DNA from: Neckera pumila
Taxonomy: Eukaryota; Streptophyta; Bryopsida; Hypnales; Neckeraceae
Assembly: GCA_963969595.1 (NCBI GenBank)
Contig: OZ018410.1
Location: 29,392,913 to 29,456,912 of the forward strand
Direction: 5' to 3'
Length of the DNA: 64,000 nucleotides
Shown here piece after piece: positions 59,585-64,000 of this stretch. How positions within the stretch are numbered: the first letter of the stretch is position 1; every line of letters starts with the position of its first letter. Under the pieces are notes generated by a model, which searched no databases, was not told where the DNA came from, and worked only from the letters and a program-made list of their open reading frames with translations. A program made the translations under genes and the position numbers.

Positions 59585-61701
59585 ATGAACGACAATGAGG
59601 TTTCCAAGCAGGTCGAGCAGATGGTGCAGTTCATCCGCCAGGAAGCCGAGGAGAAGGCCAACGAGATCTCCGTCTCGGCCGAAGAGGTAACGATTCTTGA
59701 CTCCCTTTTCTTGCCAATGCAAACGATCCGATGCTTTTCTTTCTTGAGAATTCAAACTTGAATCTCGAATCGAACCAAGCGCTCTTTCCGACGTTACTTT
59801 CGACGAGGTTTGGATCGATGAAAACGGTTGGCGTAACGGTGAAGTAGGGTTTCATTTGGGGGTTGGGAATTAGGATTTGCTTACAAAGGTCGCATTATGT
59901 TGTTATGCTGAATTTCTGGAATCTCAGGTGCTCTAAATCGTTTGTGATGTTCTATGGGAGCTTCACGAATATTACAAAAGAGAAATTAGGGTTATGTTGG
60001 TGATATGGACTTAAGGTGTGCTATTAGAAAGGTTGCATTGGTTATGATCCTGAAATTACGGATTTCGCGAATCTTCAATGCTCGAAACTTTTTGTGATCT
60101 TGCATTTGGACATTTTTTGAGCTGTGAGAGTTTCACGAAGTTTCTTCTGTGTGACGTCTAAGTGACCTTAATTAATTCCACCGAGAGTCTCGTTCGTGTG
60201 AGAACTTAATTTGGAGTGAGTTGTGTTTGACGATAGTTTGTGGAATGACGGTAGTTTCTTATTACAGGAGTTCAACATTGAGAAGCTTCAGATAGTAGAA
60301 GCTGAGAAGAAGAAAATCCGACAGGAGTTTGAGCGCAAGGAGAAACAAGTCGAGGTTCGCCGTAAAATGTACTTTCCCTCCTTATCCATAGCTTTCCATA
60401 TCCTGTTCAGGGTTTTGATATTTAGCTGTTTACGAAATGCTCAATAAGGAGGTGCTCAGTGTGGACCTTCTTAATCCTGAGAGTGATTTGTATCTTATTC
60501 GTGTTTTTTTTGTCCTTCTCGCAGTGAATACTCGACACAATTGAATGCTTCACGTTTGAAGTTGCTGCAAGCACAGGATGACTTGGTTCGTAAGATGAAG
60601 GAGGCAGCTGAGAAGCAGCTGCGGAAGGTTGGCTCTAATGACGATAAGGACTATTCCCAACTCCTGGAAGCTCTCACCATTCAGGTTTGTGGCCGATGGA
60701 ACTGCCACATGATGCAATTTTAGGGAATGATATTGAGCAATGTTATTGACACTTCTGAGTGATGTCTACCGGTACTCAATTCTGTGCTGAAACCAGTGCT
60801 AGTGGATGTTCAGGGTTTGTTGAGGCTCAAGGAGCCATCAACACAACTGCGTTGTCGTGAGCAAGATTTAGAGACAGTGCAGGCAGTGATCGATTCAGCG
60901 AAGCAGACGTATGCTGAGAAACTTGGCGCTGACGTCCCTGACGTGTTCGTGGACGACAAGCATTTTCTTCCCGGTCCTCCAGGATCAACCAATCATGGCT
61001 CTTCCTGGTACTGATGCTCTTTCTTTCATAATCGGCTGACCTGATTAATGGTTTGCTCGATCAATCTTTAATTGCCCAGCTGAAACACAATTCATGTAAT
61101 CTTTAGCTCCAGTTGTCAATACATCGTGATGTATATTCCCTATAGGCGAGTCAGCTGAAATTGTGGGACATCGTGAAGTCCTCTCCTTGATAGAAGATGG
61201 ATGGAGTTGAAAGGTTTGCTATTTGGCGTTTGCTGTCTGTCTGTAGTTACTGCCTGCTCATGTTCTGGGTGGATTACGTTATTTTTGAGCTTCTAACATT
61301 GTGTTTTTCTTTGTTCTGAGGTTACAGCACAGGAGGAGTGGTGTTGGCTACAAAGGATGGGCGCATTGTATTGGAGAACACCCTGGATGCTCGCTTGGAA
61401 GTTGTGTTCAAGCAGCAGCTGCCTGAGGTATGGCAAAACTCTGTTCAATGACTTGGAATTTTCTTTGATTTGTGTACTTCATTGTTTGCGTCTTTTTGGT
61501 GACAATTCACTGATAGTGTTTTTGAAATGATTTTAAGATTTACTGCTCGTAGACTGCGCGTATATGAGGAAGAGTGGGTTGAATTGCATATTTATGACTT
61601 AGTGGCAGTGGCTTAAATCTAATCTGATCTGCTGCTTCGGATGTCGTGATACTCAGATCCGAAAGCGCCTATTTCCTGCTGGTGGGCAAGCAGGTGCTTA
61701 G
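59585..61701 (+). CDS. VHA-E: V-type proton ATPase subunit E (6 exons, 233 aa)
   Basis: Exons: 59585-59686, 60268-60368, 60525-60684, 60814-61007, 61328-61427, 61657-61701. All introns are GT-AG and phases match, giving 702 nt. Subunit E pairs with subunit G in the peripheral stalks that hold the V1 catalytic head against the membrane sector of the vacuolar/endomembrane proton pump. The long N-terminal helix is shown by MNDNEVSKQVEQMVQFIRQE, then FNIEKLQIVEAEKKKIRQE and LNASRLKLLQAQDDLV. The C-terminal globular part has LLRLKEPSTQLRCREQDL, GGVVLATKDGRIVLENTLDA and LPEIRKRLF. The start ATG is the first in frame; the frame upstream is open only from a GTG at 59432. Length is normal for the family. 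The C-terminal tail PAGGQAGA is slightly longer than the Arabidopsis-type ending I recall. No broken residues are seen. Confidence 0.96.
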
Positions 61702-62100
61702 GCGTCAAATGGGCGTATGCCTCTCTTCTACTGGGAATGTCTCAGTTGCATGTTTCTCACGATCTATTGGTTTGATTCTTGCCATTATTTCATTGCAGCA
61801 AGCAGTGTAATCCTACATATTTTTAATTTGTTTTGGTCTTTTCACTTTTATAATCCTTCACCTGAACCATCTCTGAGAGTTTATTTGAGCTTATCTCCCT
61901 TATCCTTTGAGATCTCCAAACCACTTATTTACAAAATCAGGAAAGCAAGACACGAGGGGAGGGTAAATGAGGAAGACACCCAGGATGCTCGCTTGGAAAG
62001 CTCTATAAATTCCCTATACTACTCTGCTCAAGATTGTGGAAGTGATCCCTGAGTGCATAGTCCCCATGGTTGTGCCTTTCAATTTATAAATTCATCATTT
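61702..62100 (+). other. 3' flank of V-ATPase E with a short echo of exon 5
   Basis: After the stop at 61701 the DNA becomes AT-rich. At 61976-61998 there is a 23-base stretch matching exon 5 (61379-61401) at all but one base, around GGATGCTCGCTTGGAA. The surrounding sequence does not otherwise resemble the gene. It may be a tiny duplicated fragment. A 111-codon open frame spanning it (61717-62052) has no recognisable domain. Confidence 0.4.
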
Positions 62101-62393
62101 TTAGGCCAAATATTGACCCCTTTTCCCCGGAAGATTAAGATTGTCTATTGAAATTGAAGCTGAATTCAGTTTTTGTTGCATTAAAATGACAATAAAATTT
62201 GGTGCAGTCGTTGGGCTGTCAGTGGTTTGGAGATAGTTTTGGGCTATGGTCTCTTTTAAGGGTATTGATCTTGTCCAGAAGCTATTATTGCACAATGGGA
62301 AAAGTAAGGAACCCATTTGCTTGGGGTCTTTGTATTGTGAGTCAGAAAGTCACCTACTTACAATTCAAGTGTCAAATACCTACAATGCAAATG
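62101..62393. other. No gene recognised
   Basis: Open frames at 62199-62515 have no domain. Confidence 0.3.
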
Positions 62394-62760
62394 TTGGTAA
62401 TCAAGTTAAGTCAATCTTCCACTCAAAAGTTATGAACAAATTTCAGAGAGGATGTTTGAAAATGTCAAAAAAATTCCCTTTCAACCCCTCTATGAAATTT
62501 GTCCATAATTTTTGAGTGGAAGATCAAAATCTCAAACAAATTTTTGGAGATGAAACTTAACTTCATTTACAAACTTTTTTTAGTTCAATTTTTTTGAAAA
62601 AAGTTATTCTACTATACCTAAATGAGGTCTGAAATTTTACTTCAAATACAATTATTGCTTTAGTTTGACAAACTATGAGCGGTTGAGTTTCTAGTAATTT
62701 TAATTTACATTTCCACATTGTTTGTTTAACCTCCTTCTACTTCTTAAGTATTAAATAGTT
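62394..62760. repeat. Copy of the palindrome-bearing dispersed repeat
   Basis: AAAAGTTATGAACAAATTTC and its complement around 62430-62515 form the centre. The right arm runs to CCTAAATGAGGTCTGAAATT (62620-62638), and the tail to about 62760 and beyond matches 29880-30010. The left arm is shortened. Confidence 0.6.
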
Positions 62761-63402
62761 GTATTCTAATCCCAAATCCCAAAACATAAATGGCTTACAA
62801 AACAAAGTGAAGAAATTCAAACATTGAAATTATTGACCTCATTTTGTTAAAAGTTGGTAATTTCTTTATTGTTTTAGTTGAAAGCCTTTGATTTTTCTAA
62901 TCATCCAACTATGCAGTCGTGACCTTTGAACCCTTGTTCAATTCTAATGCATTTTGACCCGTGCCCCCACAACAGTGCTAGTATGTGAGTCCAAGAATGC
63001 AAGCTTGTGAGCATTGAGCGTACAATATAGGTACCTATATATAGATACCATATACTATAGAAGGTATATGTATTATAAACACCTATAATATGGGTATTTG
63101 TAATATATGTATACTATAAGCATAGATGGTTTCTACAGTATATACACCTATAACATAGGTATGTAGTATTCTAGGCTCATGGGCTCACACTTCTATGCTC
63201 ACTTAATAGCAACTTTTTGTGCCCCCATAGCTATTGATGTATGGAATATTTTACACCATTTCATCCTTTGGATGAAATGATGTGGAATATATCAGGCATC
63301 ATTGCATCTTTGGGAAGGCAGTCTCTTTGACATCTACTAAATGTTATGAATGTTAGGCAAATCAATAAATACATAAAACTCTCTATTACTGTAACTTCAA
63401 AT
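62761..63402. other. No gene; TATA/CTATAA-rich repeat at 63020-63190
   Basis: The stretch 63000-63190 is the partner of 19285-19440. The rest is AT-rich with no gene. Confidence 0.4.
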
Positions 63403-64000
63403 TAATCCCTAAAGGTTTTTGACTATATTTTCACCAAAAACGCTCTTTCTAGTACAAGTATCAAGTTTTAGAAAAAAAAATTTAGACACATGTCATTATA
63501 CAATCTTGTAGTATACTAGTTTGAGAAGATGTGGAAAAATTTCAAAACTTTCTATTGTGTGGATTGCAAGATATTGGCATTTGAATTGATTAAAAAACCT
63601 TTTTTTTGTCCCTTTGAAAAAGCGGGCAACTATACTTCACAAGGTCACATTTGTATGAAAAAATGTCCAAAATGGTGGTTACTCTTTAAATTCATTTTTC
63701 AAGGCAAGTTGGCTGCATGCTCAAAAAATCTTAGATCATTTAGAATTGTACAACATATAGGAAAAATAGTAAGTAGGAACTAGAGAATAATTCAAAATAC
63801 AATCAAAAATTTAGTTATGGAATTGAAAAATGCCAATCTCAACAGTTGTAACGTTGTAATAAACAATATACATCCAATGTTTTTGTTTTTTTCCAAAAAT
63901 ATTGAAAATTGAGTTAGGTAAAGGACTTTTAAGCTTATTTTAGAGTAGAGATTCCATTGCTACCCTCAAACTAGAACTCCTTATAACTTTCATCTCATTA
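63403..64000 (-). mobile_element. TTAA-flanked piggyBac-like element, cut by the window end
   Basis: It begins TTAATCCCTAAAGG and follows the inverted 930-bp class (compare 33873 onward: TAGTACAAGTATCA, GCGGGCAACTATACTTCACA). The right end lies beyond base 64000. Confidence 0.75.

Overview
This window reads as nuclear DNA of a streptophyte plant. The evidence is two intron-rich host genes with GT-AG introns, Ty1/copia and Helitron remnants, many small DNA-transposon relics, and AT-rich low-complexity DNA over most of the length. The species cannot be named from the sequence. The V-ATPase subunit E is plant-like, and the large AT-rich repeat space would suit a bryophyte, fern, lycophyte or charophyte-grade genome; this is inference.

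There are two host genes. (1) 8300-15665, minus strand: 15 exons that join in one phase-consistent frame into a 1051-residue protein. Residues 1-465 are a complete CobB/CbiA-type (cobyrinate a,c-diamide synthase) ATPase plus glutamine amidotransferase. Residues 467-722 are an Ala-rich, then Ser/Arg/Gly-rich, linker. Residues 723-1051 are a BtuF-like (periplasmic-binding-protein fold, corrinoid/metal-chelate-binding type) domain. Fusing a B12-pathway amidating enzyme to a corrinoid-binder-like domain in a plant is the most exciting content here, because land plants are not known to make cobalamin. (2) 59585-61701, plus strand: six exons encoding V-ATPase subunit E (233 aa).

The rest is mobile-element space. 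The most characteristic component is a set of elements starting TTAA-CCCCTAAA and ending TTTAGGGG-TTAA. They come in size classes of about 930 bp, 540 bp, 644 bp and 244 bp. Only TTAA is duplicated at the insertion point, which is the signature of the piggyBac superfamily, generally regarded as rare or absent in land plants. One copy splits a Helitron; one complete small copy and one lone terminus lie in introns of the CbiA-BtuF gene. Other relics are foldback CACTA-type MITEs with 3-bp target duplications, a larger CACTA-ended element (26123-27930) carrying a tRNA-like SINE head, a dispersed family with a long internal palindrome, a broken Helitron (49382-52500), and two Copia remnants joined head to head (52759-55398).

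Layout: 1-8300 repeats; 8300-15665 CbiA-BtuF gene, with a GC-richer upstream flank to about 17260; 17261-46800 gene-poor repeats; 46803-47870 broken unrecognised reading frames; 47870-49150 minisatellite-like DNA; 49380-55400 Helitron and Copia wreckage; 55574-58361 MITEs and TTAA elements; 59180-61701 V-ATPase E; 61702-64000 repeats, with a TTAA element running off the end.
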